A DNA stretch of 32,022 bases from an uncultured Cellvibrio sp. (lineage in GTDB: Bacteria; Pseudomonadota; Gammaproteobacteria; Pseudomonadales; Cellvibrionaceae): the NCBI GenBank assembly GCA_946481095.1, contig CAMLML010000055.1:1-32022 (forward strand), read 5' to 3'. Below the pieces are notes generated by a model. It worked only from the letters and a program-made list of their open reading frames with translations, had not been told where the DNA came from and made no database searches. The position numbers and the translations under genes were made by a program. Shown piece after piece: positions 1-8,854 of the stretch (position 1 is its first letter; every line of letters starts with the position of its first letter).

Positions 1-20
1 TCGCGACGCGCCCTACATAA
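1..20. repeat. Partial REP-like palindrome at left edge
   Basis: The first bases end in GCGCCCTACATAA, which matches the end of the repeat at 12064-12173 (GCCGCCCCTACATAAA). Read on the minus strand it begins TAGGGCGCG, like the other TAGGGYGGG hairpins in the window. The remainder lies outside the window, so only one arm is visible. Confidence 0.5.
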
Positions 21-103
21 GATCATTTTTAAATTGCGTGCACTGATTTAAAGCGAGAAGGCACTCACAAGCGAAATTTTTCTATGATCAACTTGTAACG
101 CCT

Positions 104-3100
104 ATGACCGCTAAACAACATATTTTTCGCGTGCGCCGAAATTATAACCAATGGGTTGCCAATCAAACCCTGGAAGATTACGCCCTGCGCTTTACCGCAA
201 AAAGTGCTCGTCGTTGGACATCAGCGCGTGTGGCAGCTACTGCATTGGGCGCTATATCATTTTTAGCTTTGGAAGCGATTGGTGGTGCTATCACCATTCA
301 TTACGGTTTCGATAATGCATTAACTGCAATTATTGCGGTCAGTTTAATTATTTTTTTAACAGCCATCCCCATAAGCTATTACGCGGCCAAATACGGTGTG
401 GATATTGACTTGCTCACACGCGGTGCCGGTTTTGGTTACATAGGTTCAACTATCACTTCGTTGATCTACGCATCATTCACGTTTATTTTTTTTGCATTGG
501 AAGCAGCAATTATGGCCATGGCTCTGGATTTATTATTTGGAATTCCATTGGCGTTGGGATATTTAATCAGTTCGTTAGTGATAATTCCGATGGTGGTTTA
601 TGGCATCACCTTTATCACACGTTTTCAGCTATGGACTCAACCACTCTGGATAATTCTGCAATTATTGCCATTCGTTTTTATTATTTATGCGGATGCCAGC
701 GCAGTTGAAAATTGGACGGAATATGCTGGCAAAATTAATACGGGTGATAATGAATCCAATCAGCAATCCGGATACAATATTTTATTATTTGGTGCAGCAT
801 CGGCAGTTATTTTTTCATTGATCGCACAAATTGGTGAACAAGTTGATTTTTTACGTTTTATGCCTGAAGCAAAACCCAATCAACGCTGGCGCTGGTGGGC
901 AGCATTAATTGCCGGTGGGCCGGGTTGGATAGTGATTGGTGCAATTAAAATTTTGGCGGGATCTTTTTTGGCGGTGTTGGCATTAAATCATGGTGTTGCT
1001 GAAACGGAAGCGGCTGACCCCACTCGCATGTATATGATTGCGTTTAGTTATATTGCCAACTCACCGGAAGCCGCTTTGTCAGTCGCCGGAATTTTTGTGA
1101 TTCTCAGTCAACTGAAAATTAATGTAACCAACGCTTATGCGGGTTCAATTGCCTGGTCGAATTTTTTTTCGCGATTAACTCACAGCCATCCCGGGCGCGT
1201 AGTCTGGTTGGTATTCAATGTGGCAATTGCGTTGTTGTTAATGGAATTAGGTGTTTATCGCGCATTGGAACAGACCTTGGGATTTTATGGCATTGTTGCG
1301 GTGGCCTGGTTGGGTTCATTGGTTGCAGATTTGGTGATCAACAAACCTTTGGGATTAAGTCCAAAACATATCGAATTTAAACGCGCACATCTTTACGATA
1401 TTAATCCGGTTGGTTTTGGCTCCATGTTATTGGCATCGTTAATCGGCATTCTTTGTCATGCGGGAATATCGGGTGAAATTGCACAGGCTTTATCGCATTT
1501 TATTGCCTTGGCAGCTGCTTTAATTACTGCACCTTTGATCGCTTATTTTACAAAAGGTCGTTATTATCTGGCGCGACCTACGGTGAATTTACAATTGGAA
1601 ACGGAAATTCATCAGCCAACGATCTCTTGTTGTATTTGCGAACATAAATTTGAAGTGGAAGACATGACCTATTGCCCGGCTTATGCGGGCCATATTTGTT
1701 CGCTCTGTTGTTCATTGGATGCACGTTGTCAGGATTACTGTAAACCCGGTGCAAATTATCGCGAACAATTATCGACATTTTTTACTTATTTTTTACCGCA
1801 ATCCATTACCACCAGTCTCAATTCCCGGTTAGGGCATTTTTTAATGTTGGTGATTTTAATTAATGGGTTGTCAGCCATTTTATTGTCGTTGATTTATTTT
1901 CAAACACCAATCGATGCTGCCGAAACAGCGGCTTTGCTTGAGGCGACTTTGTGGAAAGTATTTTTCCTACTGGTAATAGTGACCGGTATTGTCAGCTGGT
2001 TGTTTGTGTTGGCACATGAAAGCCGATTGGTAGCTCAGGAAGAATCACAAAGGCAAACCCGTTTGTTGATGGAAGAAATTGAAGCACATGACCGCACAGA
2101 TCAAGCTTTGCAAAAAGCCAAAGAGGAGGCGGAGTCGGCCAATCAAGCCAAGAGTCGATATCTCACCGGCATTAGCCATGAATTGCGTTCACCACTTAAT
2201 GCAATTTTAGGCTATGCACAACTGCTGGAAAAAGATCCTGATATTCCTGTGCACAGACGTGAAGCCTTGAGTGTTATTCGTCACAGTGGTGAGCATTTGG
2301 CTGACTTGATTGAAGGTTTGCTGGATATTTCCAAAATTGAAGTGGGGCGTTTGGATTTGCATCAAGATCAAGTTCGCATTGCATTATTATTGGAACAACT
2401 GGTGAATATGTTTCGTTTGCAAGCTGAAGCAAAAGGGTTGATGTTTATTTACGAATGCAAAGATTTTTTACCGGAATTTGTGCGAACGGATGAAAAACGT
2501 TTGCGGCAAATATTAATTAATCTTTTATCCAATGCTATTAAATATACCAGCAAAGGTAATGTGACTTTCAGTGTTCGTTATCGCAATCAGGTGGCTGAAT
2601 TTGTGGTGAGTGACACAGGCGAAGGTATAGCACCGGAAAATTTGGAAAGGATTTTCAGACCTTTTGAACGAGTCAGTAGACCTGGTTCTAACACTACGGG
2701 TACCGGTTTGGGATTAACCATTACACGATTACTGACAGAGATAATGGGCGGTGAAATCAGTGTTAATAGTCGGCTTGATCAAGGCAGTCAATTTAAAATC
2801 AGTTTGATGTTATCGGCCATTACACAAACACAAAATCAATCCATAACCCTGGTACAACAATCTATATTGGGGTATCAGGAATCGACAAAACGTTTGATGC
2901 TGGTTGATGATGATGCATCACACAGGCAGCTTATGAAGGCCATGCTGTTACCCATGGGATTTGATGTTATTGATATTGAAAACCCGCAACGGGTTTTGCT
3001 GCAATTAGCAGCCGAAAATGAAAAGGGATTGGCCATTGATTTATTTATACTGGATGTATCAATGCCTGAAATGAATGGGTGGGAGCTGGTAAAACAATTA

Positions 3101-3577
3101 CGTGAAGCAGGATATTTTCAACCTGTGATGATGGTATCCGCAGATGCCAGCGAAGGTCGTAATTCACTGGAGCCTTCAGCAACTGAAACGCCTCCTTTGC
3201 ATCAAGCCTATCTGATCAAACCCGTAAGGTTGCAATTACTATTGGATCACCTGGGGCGATTATTAAATTTAACCTGGACTTATGAAAATTTACCTGCCCC
3301 GGAATTATCAAAATCGGAATCTGTAGCAACAAAAATAATTGCTACCGATAAAAAAGGTGAGATTACTGGCAAGGATTTGGATGAAATATCGCGGCTTGCC
3401 GCAATAGGCCATAAAAAAGGTTTGGTTAACAAAATAGAGCAATTAAAAAACACGGCTATTTATGACGATGCACAAAATGTTTTTTTTGAAAAGATAATCA
3501 AGTGTGCAAATAACTTTCAATTTGAAGCCATACTCAGTGAAATTGATGACTACAGTGCAATTACAGACAAGCCGTAG
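104..3577 (+). CDS. NCS1 permease-like / hybrid sensor histidine kinase fusion
   Basis: This 1157-residue inner-membrane protein joins a transporter fold to a hybrid kinase. Residues ~40-485 form about twelve hydrophobic helices resembling the nucleobase:cation symporter-1 (cytosine-purine permease) family. A cysteine-rich segment follows (C509, C510, C512, C524, C532, C535, C536, C542, C546), then two more membrane helices (~575-600, 617-637) and a charged coiled coil (~640-685). The kinase has the HisKA motif SHELRSPLN with H692, the N box around N806/N810, G1 DTGEG at 837-841 and G2 GTGLG at 866-870. The receiver domain has acidic residues D935-D937, phosphoacceptor D984, S1012 and K1039. 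A helical tail follows; there is no HPt domain. The adjacent response regulator 15 bp downstream is its likely partner. The ligand is unknown; by fold a nucleobase, urea-like or related small molecule is plausible. No strong ribosome site precedes the ATG. Confidence 0.9.
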   Translation: MTAKQHIFRVRRNYNQWVANQTLEDYALRFTAKSARRWTSARVAATALGAISFLALEAIGGAITIHYGFDNALTAIIAVSLIIFLTAIPISYYAAKYGVDIDLLTRGAGFGYIGSTITSLIYASFTFIFFALEAAIMAMALDLLFGIPLALGYLISSLVIIPMVVYGITFITRFQLWTQPLWIILQLLPFVFIIYADASAVENWTEYAGKINTGDNESNQQSGYNILLFGAASAVIFSLIAQIGEQVDFLRFMPEAKPNQRWRWWAALIAGGPGWIVIGAIKILAGSFLAVLALNHGVAETEAADPTRMYMIAFSYIANSPEAALSVAGIFVILSQLKINVTNAYAGSIAWSNFFSRLTHSHPGRVVWLVFNVAIALLLMELGVYRALEQTLGFYGIVAVAWLGSLVADLVINKPLGLSPKHIEFKRAHLYDINPVGFGSMLLASLIGILCHAGISGEIAQALSHFIALAAALITAPLIAYFTKGRYYLARPTVNLQLETEIHQPTISCCICEHKFEVEDMTYCPAYAGHICSLCCSLDARCQDYCKPGANYREQLSTFFTYFLPQSITTSLNSRLGHFLMLVILINGLSAILLSLIYFQTPIDAAETAALLEATLWKVFFLLVIVTGIVSWLFVLAHESRLVAQEESQRQTRLLMEEIEAHDRTDQALQKAKEEAESANQAKSRYLTGISHELRSPLNAILGYAQLLEKDPDIPVHRREALSVIRHSGEHLADLIEGLLDISKIEVGRLDLHQDQVRIALLLEQLVNMFRLQAEAKGLMFIYECKDFLPEFVRTDEKRLRQILINLLSNAIKYTSKGNVTFSVRYRNQVAEFVVSDTGEGIAPENLERIFRPFERVSRPGSNTTGTGLGLTITRLLTEIMGGEISVNSRLDQGSQFKISLMLSAITQTQNQSITLVQQSILGYQESTKRLMLVDDDASHRQLMKAMLLPMGFDVIDIENPQRVLLQLAAENEKGLAIDLFILDVSMPEMNGWELVKQLREAGYFQPVMMVSADASEGRNSLEPSATETPPLHQAYLIKPVRLQLLLDHLGRLLNLTWTYENLPAPELSKSESVATKIIATDKKGEITGKDLDEISRLAAIGHKKGLVNKIEQLKNTAIYDDAQNVFFEKIIKCANNFQFEAILSEIDDYSAITDKP

Positions 3578-3592
3578 AGCTGGAGATAGTAA

Positions 3593-4501
3593 ATGATGAG
3601 CAGTAATAATGTTGTATTGGTAGTGGATGACTCCATCGATACTATTCATATGTTGAATGATGTACTGGAGCATGAAAAATTTACGGTATTGGTTGCACTT
3701 GAGGGCGCACAAGCTTTGACCATTACCCAAAATATGCGTCCTGATATTATTTTGCTGGATGCCATAATGCCGAATATGGATGGTTTCGAAACCTGTAAGC
3801 GTTTGAAACAAAATCCACAACTTGCGGATGTACCGATTATTTTTATGACGGGTTTGAGTGATTCCGAACATATCGTAAAAGGTTTGGGTGCAGGTGGTGT
3901 GGATTATGTCACCAAGCCGATTAAAATCGATGAATTATTGGCGCGTATGCGTGTCCATCTTGCCAATGCCCATATGACACAAACTGCACGCGCAGCTTTG
4001 GATACAGCAGGCCATTATTTGTTAACTCTGGATTCAACCGGCCAATTACGTTGGGCAACTCCTCAAGCTTATTCGTTACTGGCAAAAGCAGAAGCGACAT
4101 TGGACAGCACCAGATTACAAGAAAAAATCACGCAACAATTACGCGACTGGTTAAGCCATAAACCGGAATCCGGTCGGCAATTAACCATCTCCAGTTTGAA
4201 AATTCCCTTGTGTGTGGAAATAGTGAATTTGCAAGGCACAGAATATTTATTGCGATTAAGTTCAGCACATCAAGTTGAAGAAGACATGCAAATCCTCAAG
4301 CAGCAGTTTGCCGTAACAGGCCGCGAGGCAGATGTACTATTGTGGATAGCCAAAGGCAAAACCAATCGCGAAATTGCGCAAATTCTCGATATGAGTCCAA
4401 GAACCGTCAATAAACACCTGGAACAAATTTTTCGGAAGTTAGGCGTGGAGAATAGAACATCGGCAGCAGCGACTACCTTGAAATGTCTTTCTAAGAATTA
4501 A
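3593..4501 (+). CDS. LuxR-family response regulator
   Basis: A 302-residue response regulator. The N-terminal receiver domain (1-120) has D12/D13, phosphoacceptor D56, T86 and K108. A middle region of about 100 residues (~130-230) matches no domain I recognise and may be a degenerate PAS-like sensor or linker. The C-terminal helix-turn-helix (~238-297) has LuxR/FixJ features: the start TGREADVLLWIAKGKTNREIA and the recognition helix region SPRTVNKHLEQIFRKLGV. It lies 15 bp after the transporter-kinase gene, so the two are probably co-transcribed. A GGAG sits 7 bases before the first of two tandem ATG codons; either (3593 or 3596) could be used. It probably binds promoters of genes for metabolism of whatever the kinase senses; no target is visible here. 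Confidence 0.93.
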   Translation: MMSSNNVVLVVDDSIDTIHMLNDVLEHEKFTVLVALEGAQALTITQNMRPDIILLDAIMPNMDGFETCKRLKQNPQLADVPIIFMTGLSDSEHIVKGLGAGGVDYVTKPIKIDELLARMRVHLANAHMTQTARAALDTAGHYLLTLDSTGQLRWATPQAYSLLAKAEATLDSTRLQEKITQQLRDWLSHKPESGRQLTISSLKIPLCVEIVNLQGTEYLLRLSSAHQVEEDMQILKQQFAVTGREADVLLWIAKGKTNREIAQILDMSPRTVNKHLEQIFRKLGVENRTSAAATTLKCLSKN

Positions 4502-4514
4502 CTCAATACTTCCG

Positions 4515-4535
4515 GGGCAGACTCTACGTCTGTCC
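4515..4535. repeat. REP-like hairpin
   Basis: GGGCAGAC and GTCTGTCC form an 8-bp stem (one G-T pair) around a 5-base loop, 14 bases past the response-regulator stop. The sequence resembles the hairpin at 12042-12063. It has no T-run, so it is not a canonical intrinsic terminator, though it could still cap the transcript. Confidence 0.6.
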
Positions 4536-4618
4536 AAATTCAATAATTTAATTGCACTAATGCTACTGAATCAGGCACCATTGGTTTATACAAATAATTT
4601 TTAATATGGAAATACCGT

Positions 4619-5374
4619 ATGCCCTTCAGCAATCCACTGACTTACATTCTTGCCTGTTATTTATTTTTAAGTTCAATGATGATATATGCCGATACTTCGC
4701 GAGGGTTTATTACATTAAGCGGATCGATCACTCATGAATCCTATTTGCTCCTCAAGGAGGTCATTGAAAAACACCCTGAGATCAATGAGGTTGTTCTTAG
4801 CAGTGAGGGTGGAAGTATGCTTACTGCTATCGCTATAGGTAAGCTCATTAAATCAAGAGGGTTTAATGTTAGAGTTGTAGGCATGTGTTTATCGGCTTGC
4901 GCGAATTATATTTTTGTAGCAGGCAATAAAAAAATTATTCAACAAAACGCTATTTTAGGATTTCATGGCGGGTATCAGCAGGAGGGATTATTAGAAGCTG
5001 CTCTATATACCACTGTGGGGCAAACAACCAAGACTATTGGGGTGTCTATCTATAATGATGATAAGCCGCCTCCAGATTATATTTTGGATGCTTTGAATAT
5101 GCGGTTGCCTGATTCGAGAATTGTATGGTTTTTCCAGTTAGTGAATCTTGAAAAAGAATATTTTTCAAGTATGAAAGTTAATAATGATTTGCCAACTTAT
5201 GGGCAAAAAGGAATTTATAGAAATATTTGCTTCTCGCAAAAATACAAAGGATTTTATTATGATATTGAATCACTAAAAAAGATGGGTATTGAAAATATAG
5301 AAGTAGAAGGTGGTGATTGGCACCCTGAAGTAAATCGGGTTTATCATGATTTTTATGAAGTAAAATTTCCGTAA
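4619..5374 (+). CDS. Secreted ClpP/crotonase-fold protein (COG3904-like)
   Basis: A 251-residue protein with a signal peptide (1-24, hydrophobic LACYLFLSSMMIYA then D25), so it is probably periplasmic. The mature part resembles the ClpP/crotonase-fold proteins of COG3904: a short beta segment RGFITLSGSI, then INEVVLSSEGGSMLTA, which matches the oxyanion-hole strand of ClpP-like folds, then MCLSACANYIFVAG with a candidate nucleophile S92, and GFHGG with candidate H116. The region after ~130 is divergent. These residues suggest a serine hydrolase or protease, but activity is inferred from fold only. GGAAA stands about 7 bases before the ATG. It is followed at 20 bp by the DUF2310-like gene on the same strand. 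Both are more AT-rich than the genes around them. Confidence 0.75.
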   Translation: MPFSNPLTYILACYLFLSSMMIYADTSRGFITLSGSITHESYLLLKEVIEKHPEINEVVLSSEGGSMLTAIAIGKLIKSRGFNVRVVGMCLSACANYIFVAGNKKIIQQNAILGFHGGYQQEGLLEAALYTTVGQTTKTIGVSIYNDDKPPPDYILDALNMRLPDSRIVWFFQLVNLEKEYFSSMKVNNDLPTYGQKGIYRNICFSQKYKGFYYDIESLKKMGIENIEVEGGDWHPEVNRVYHDFYEVKFP

Positions 5375-5394
5375 TTTGTTGGGTAAGTATTTTC

Positions 5395-6156
5395 ATGTTC
5401 ATACAGAAAATTGAATTTTCATTTGAAGATAAATCGGAAAACATCCGAGATCTGATATATGAATATTTGGCAGCCTTAAGAATGAATGGTCAAATTTATG
5501 GTAGGGAGTGGCCAATATCTTATGAGGGTAGCTATTGTGCAGCTACAGTGATGACGCCAGAGTATACATCTTTAAACGAGCAATATTTTAATCAATATGT
5601 CAAAGAAGATATTAAAAAATTAAACACTGCCGGTATTGCCGTTAGTGTTACTGATGTTTTAAAAAGCATCGAAGGTGAGTCTTGTTGTGATTGTAAAAAT
5701 CCCTCAGGCTTTGTTCTATTTACTAATTTTGTTCGAATTGGATCGCCTGTATTATGTATGGATTGTTTTTATTCAATACCATTGTATAAACTTCCTGTTA
5801 TGGAAAGTGGCGAATACAACGAAATCCTAAGATGGGAAACAAATTACCAATCTTGTGATTCATTGCAAATGAATTGTACGGTTTTAGAAAAAACGACTGT
5901 TCGTCAGATGTCCAATCTTTCTAGTGAATTGAGTCAAAGCGGAATAAATATTTGTCAACAGCTATCTGAAACAGTCGGCAAACCATTTTATTATTATCTC
6001 TACAGATCTGGAGGTAGAAGTTTGAGTCAAGAGAAAAAAAGACTTTGCCCTTGCTGTAGTGGTGATTGGTTACTGGATAGCCCGATAAATGATTTTTTTC
6101 ATTTTAAATGTGATAAATGTTGTCTGTTATCGAATATCTCCTGGAGTTTTAATTAA
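5395..6156 (+). CDS. Zn-ribbon protein, DUF2310-like
   Basis: A 253-residue cytoplasmic protein resembling the DUF2310 family (described as Zn-ribbon-containing, possibly nucleic-acid-binding). The start MFIQKIEFSFEDKSENIRDL and the phrase YLAALRMNGQ are the parts I recognise. Two zinc-ribbon knuckle pairs are visible: C97/C100 with C121/C124, and C218/C221 with C239/C242. The second pair ends the protein. There is no signal peptide or membrane segment. It starts 20 bp after the ClpP-fold gene and may share its transcript, though its own ribosome site is weak. Function is unknown; the family name is recalled from memory, the cysteine pattern is directly visible. Confidence 0.75.
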   Translation: MFIQKIEFSFEDKSENIRDLIYEYLAALRMNGQIYGREWPISYEGSYCAATVMTPEYTSLNEQYFNQYVKEDIKKLNTAGIAVSVTDVLKSIEGESCCDCKNPSGFVLFTNFVRIGSPVLCMDCFYSIPLYKLPVMESGEYNEILRWETNYQSCDSLQMNCTVLEKTTVRQMSNLSSELSQSGINICQQLSETVGKPFYYYLYRSGGRSLSQEKKRLCPCCSGDWLLDSPINDFFHFKCDKCCLLSNISWSFN

Positions 6157-6190
6157 GTGTTTAAATGCACTCAGACTGTGGGTATTGTAG

Positions 6191-6209
6191 GGTGGGCAAG
6201 TTGCCCACC
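6191..6209. repeat. REP-like hairpin between convergent genes
   Basis: GGTGGGCAA and TTGCCCACC are perfect 9-bp inverted repeats separated by one G, preceded by GTA. The hairpin sits 35 bases past the plus-strand DUF2310-like gene and 21 bases past the end of the minus-strand esterase. A near-identical element is at 23927-23945, also between convergent genes. Confidence 0.8.
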
Positions 6210-6229
6210 ACTAAATTATCGATGATGTT

Positions 6230-7354
6230 TTATTTTTTGCTTTTTACATCGACTCGTTGATAGATGGTTTCCCCAAAAAATGTTTCCACTTTTGCCCGGG
6301 TTCCTTCGAAGGTGACATTTAAAAATCTGCCTGGATGGTAAAAAGAGTTTTCTGATTTTGCCAGTAAAGAAATTTTCTCTTCATCGGTTGCTATGGTCAA
6401 ACCTTGTGGGTGTGCTTGAATAACCAGTTCATCCGGATTTTCACCAACAGATTTATATTTTCCAACAAACTGCTTTAATTTTTCTGTTGTGAGTGATAAT
6501 TGCGGTCTTTCAAAAATATGCTGATATCCCGCTGCATATCCCGGTACGTTCATGCCGGAATGTCCGTATCCTGCAAGATGATCCAACTTTAATTGGAATC
6601 CGGTTAATTTGGCTTGTTTAAGTTTTTCAGCATATGCAAGCACAGCAGGTGCTACAGCATCACCATCGCCTATGCCAATGTATAAACGTTTTCCCGCCAA
6701 TGCGTTTGAACCGGACAAAGATTTGATCTGTTTGTCGAACACATCGCTTGCTGTGGTGTAATCACCTGCGATTGCAATTGCACCGTCGAATATATTCGGT
6801 TGTTCCAATAATGCGAAGGTGACAAAAGTTGCGCCCCATGAGCCACCCAATAAAAATTCTTGTCCATTTAAACGAAAGCGATTGTTGAGTTCAGGAATAA
6901 TTTCTTTGGCGAGTACATCGACAAACTTTTTTGCCTGACCACTACCGGCGAAACTGCCCAGGGGTGCAGGTAATAAATCGCGGGCGCGAGTGGCATGTAT
7001 ATTTCCTTTTACATCGGCCCAATCAATACCAATGATTATGGTTTCCGGCATTTGACCATCGAAATAAATATTGTTGAAAACACTGGCCGCTAATGGAAAA
7101 TCCCATTGCCCATCGACTTTAATAATGACGGGATATTGTTTGGATGGATTATTTTGGTAGCTACCAGGCAAGCGTGCCTGAATGCGGTAATTCTGTTTGT
7201 TGGTTTGTGAAAAAATCGTGAATATTTGGCTGGAATCCAAAACAACAGGTGTTATTTGTTCTGGTTGTGTTTGGGTTGGTGATGCGCAAGCTGAGCAGGC
7301 GGTGATCAATATGGCAATAGACATAACAACGGATAATGTTGAAGAGTGAAGCAT
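6230..7354 (-). CDS. Alpha/beta-hydrolase esterase lipoprotein (PF00756-like)
   Basis: A 374-residue lipoprotein esterase. The signal peptide ends in the lipobox ITAC (lipidated C20), so the protein is membrane-anchored. The hydrolase domain (~40-280) has the nucleophile elbow GGSWGA with S172, an acidic candidate in GDGDA (~230) and a late histidine in GYGHSG (H265), matching the putative-esterase family that includes IroE/Fes-like and CE1-type enzymes. A further ~85 residues (~290-374) form a small beta-rich C-terminal domain. I chose the ATG at 7354: the AAGGAA site is 9 bases upstream of it but only 3 from the ATG at 7360. It lies 69 bp downstream of the AraC regulator on the same strand, next to a TonB receptor, which suggests deacylation of an oligosaccharide; the substrate is not determinable. 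Confidence 0.82.
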   Translation of the reverse strand: MLHSSTLSVVMSIAILITACSACASPTQTQPEQITPVVLDSSQIFTIFSQTNKQNYRIQARLPGSYQNNPSKQYPVIIKVDGQWDFPLAASVFNNIYFDGQMPETIIIGIDWADVKGNIHATRARDLLPAPLGSFAGSGQAKKFVDVLAKEIIPELNNRFRLNGQEFLLGGSWGATFVTFALLEQPNIFDGAIAIAGDYTTASDVFDKQIKSLSGSNALAGKRLYIGIGDGDAVAPAVLAYAEKLKQAKLTGFQLKLDHLAGYGHSGMNVPGYAAGYQHIFERPQLSLTTEKLKQFVGKYKSVGENPDELVIQAHPQGLTIATDEEKISLLAKSENSFYHPGRFLNVTFEGTRAKVETFFGETIYQRVDVKSKK

Positions 7355-7429
7355 GGGCATCAGTTCCTTAGGTTATTCATAGAGAGCCGATTCTATAGGT
7401 GGTGTGATCCCGGGTCTATGGCTGAAAAT

Positions 7430-8593
7430 TTAAAATGATTCGCCCTGATTTTTTTTGTAGAGAGATTTAAATGTTTTGGGTGTGCAGTGATATTCGTTTT
7501 TGAACAATTTATTGAAATAGGAAATGTTGTTGTAGCCGACGGAATAGGCTATTTCAGACACGTTAGCCTCTTCAATTTCCGAGAGTAAACGAGCAGCTTC
7601 TGTCAGTCGCAGTTTATTCAGATAAGCAGTGAATGTAAGGCCAAGTTCATCTTTTAGAATTTCATTAATTTTGGATCGATTGCTACCTAATGCGGCTGCA
7701 GTTGATTCCAAACTTAATTCCGGGTTGGCGTATTCGGTGGCGATAAAATGCAACAGGGCGATTTTGGTTTTATCCCGTTGTGGTTCAATCGATAACTTTT
7801 TGTAGGCGATTAATTGTTGATCCTGAATCAATTTATCCTGTAAGTGCAGTGTGAGAACCTTTAAATATTGCCGAAATATCACCATCAAAAATACTAGCCA
7901 AAGCAACAGACTGAACGCGCCTGCCGCGTAAAGGTAGCGATAATCTTTCCCTAACAATTTCACATCGGTCAATCTGACATGGGAAAGCTGGTTCAAGGGG
8001 CTTTGCGATGAATTTGCCCAGGCAAATCCCAGGGTTTTATTGAGTTGATATCCCGTATCGCTTAAATCAACCGAGTATTGGTTCAACCACCAGTGGGGCG
8101 TATCCAAATCGTCAAATGGGATGGTGACAGTGCTCCAGTTGGAGTCGCAGGAAAAAGCGGTTCTTGAAAAACGACGGCTGGGCATGTTTCGCAGGTCGGT
8201 CACTTTTTCGTCAAAGCTGAATAGAACCATTAACAAAGTATTTTTCGGATCGCATATCACTTTGAATGAAATACTGTTGAATCGAGTCAGGTCAAGCATC
8301 TTGTATCCGTTCGGCCCGGTGAAATACATGGAGTAATGTGTATAGGGTGAGGGTTGTTGTGGATCCAGAACAAACTCATATTCCACTACACCGGTTTCAT
8401 TTTTCAGGGAGAAGCTTGTGTTGCTGACCGGAATCCGTGGTTCTGTTGAGCTTTGCCAAACAAAGTCAGCGTCTCGTCCCGGGAAAAGAGAGACATCTAA
8501 TTCGGATTTAGCCAGACCGGTATAAACAACAACCAAAGTGAGCAGTACCAACACCAATAATAGGATGGTGGTGTTTCGGAAAAATTTCAGCAT
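7430..8593 (-). CDS. Membrane-bound AraC-family regulator with periplasmic sensor domain
   Basis: A 387-residue regulator. An N-terminal membrane helix (8-26) is followed by a ~190-residue periplasmic region (~30-215), rich in aromatic beta strands and resembling carbohydrate-binding or CIA30-like sandwich domains. A second membrane helix (221-240) leads to a short coiled linker and a C-terminal AraC DNA-binding domain (~278-380) with two helix-turn-helix units: LSLESTAAALGSNRSKINEI and VSEIAYSVGYNNISYFNKLF, then the family signature CTPKTFK. The topology predicts direct sensing of a periplasmic ligand with cytoplasmic promoter binding. It is divergent from the TonB receptor across 261 bp that contain two palindromes, and upstream of the esterase. 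It probably controls the receptor and perhaps the esterase. Confidence 0.9.
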   Translation of the reverse strand: MLKFFRNTTILLLVLVLLTLVVVYTGLAKSELDVSLFPGRDADFVWQSSTEPRIPVSNTSFSLKNETGVVEYEFVLDPQQPSPYTHYSMYFTGPNGYKMLDLTRFNSISFKVICDPKNTLLMVLFSFDEKVTDLRNMPSRRFSRTAFSCDSNWSTVTIPFDDLDTPHWWLNQYSVDLSDTGYQLNKTLGFAWANSSQSPLNQLSHVRLTDVKLLGKDYRYLYAAGAFSLLLWLVFLMVIFRQYLKVLTLHLQDKLIQDQQLIAYKKLSIEPQRDKTKIALLHFIATEYANPELSLESTAAALGSNRSKINEILKDELGLTFTAYLNKLRLTEAARLLSEIEEANVSEIAYSVGYNNISYFNKLFKNEYHCTPKTFKSLYKKNQGESF

Positions 8594-8749
8594 GTATGAC
8601 CTGGCCTGATTATGAAAACTCTAATCAGATTGTAAGTAAAAAAATAATACAAATAGGAGACAAAAAATTATTTTCTGATTAAAAAACAATCCCAATCCTT
8701 TTATTGCAAGAAGTTATGCAATTTTTGTTAGTTTTGTTGCAGGACATCA

Positions 8750-8778
8750 TTGGTCTATTTCCCGTTGCTCTCTAGTAT
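8750..8778 (+). promoter_or_regulatory. Candidate sigma-70 promoter of the TonB receptor
   Basis: TTGGTC (8750-8755) and TAGTAT (8773-8778) are separated by exactly 17 bases. The start of transcription would fall near 8785, next to the palindrome at 8787, leaving a ~70-base leader before the receptor ATG. Both boxes are imperfect; this is an eye-level match only. Confidence 0.4.
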
Positions 8779-8786
8779 TTCCGGCG

Positions 8787-8821
8787 CATGTATACATGAA
8801 TGCAAGGTGTCACCCATGACA
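8787..8821. promoter_or_regulatory. Two palindromes upstream of the TonB receptor
   Basis: CATGTATACATG (8787-8798) is a perfect 12-bp palindrome, and TGTCA-CCCA-TGACA (8808-8821) is a perfect inverted repeat with a 4-base spacer. Both lie just downstream of the candidate promoter, in the space shared with the divergent AraC regulator, and could be operator sites. AraC proteins usually prefer direct repeats, so another regulator may use them. Confidence 0.4.
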
Positions 8822-8854
8822 TGAATACAAGAATAATCAGATCAGGATATAGAT

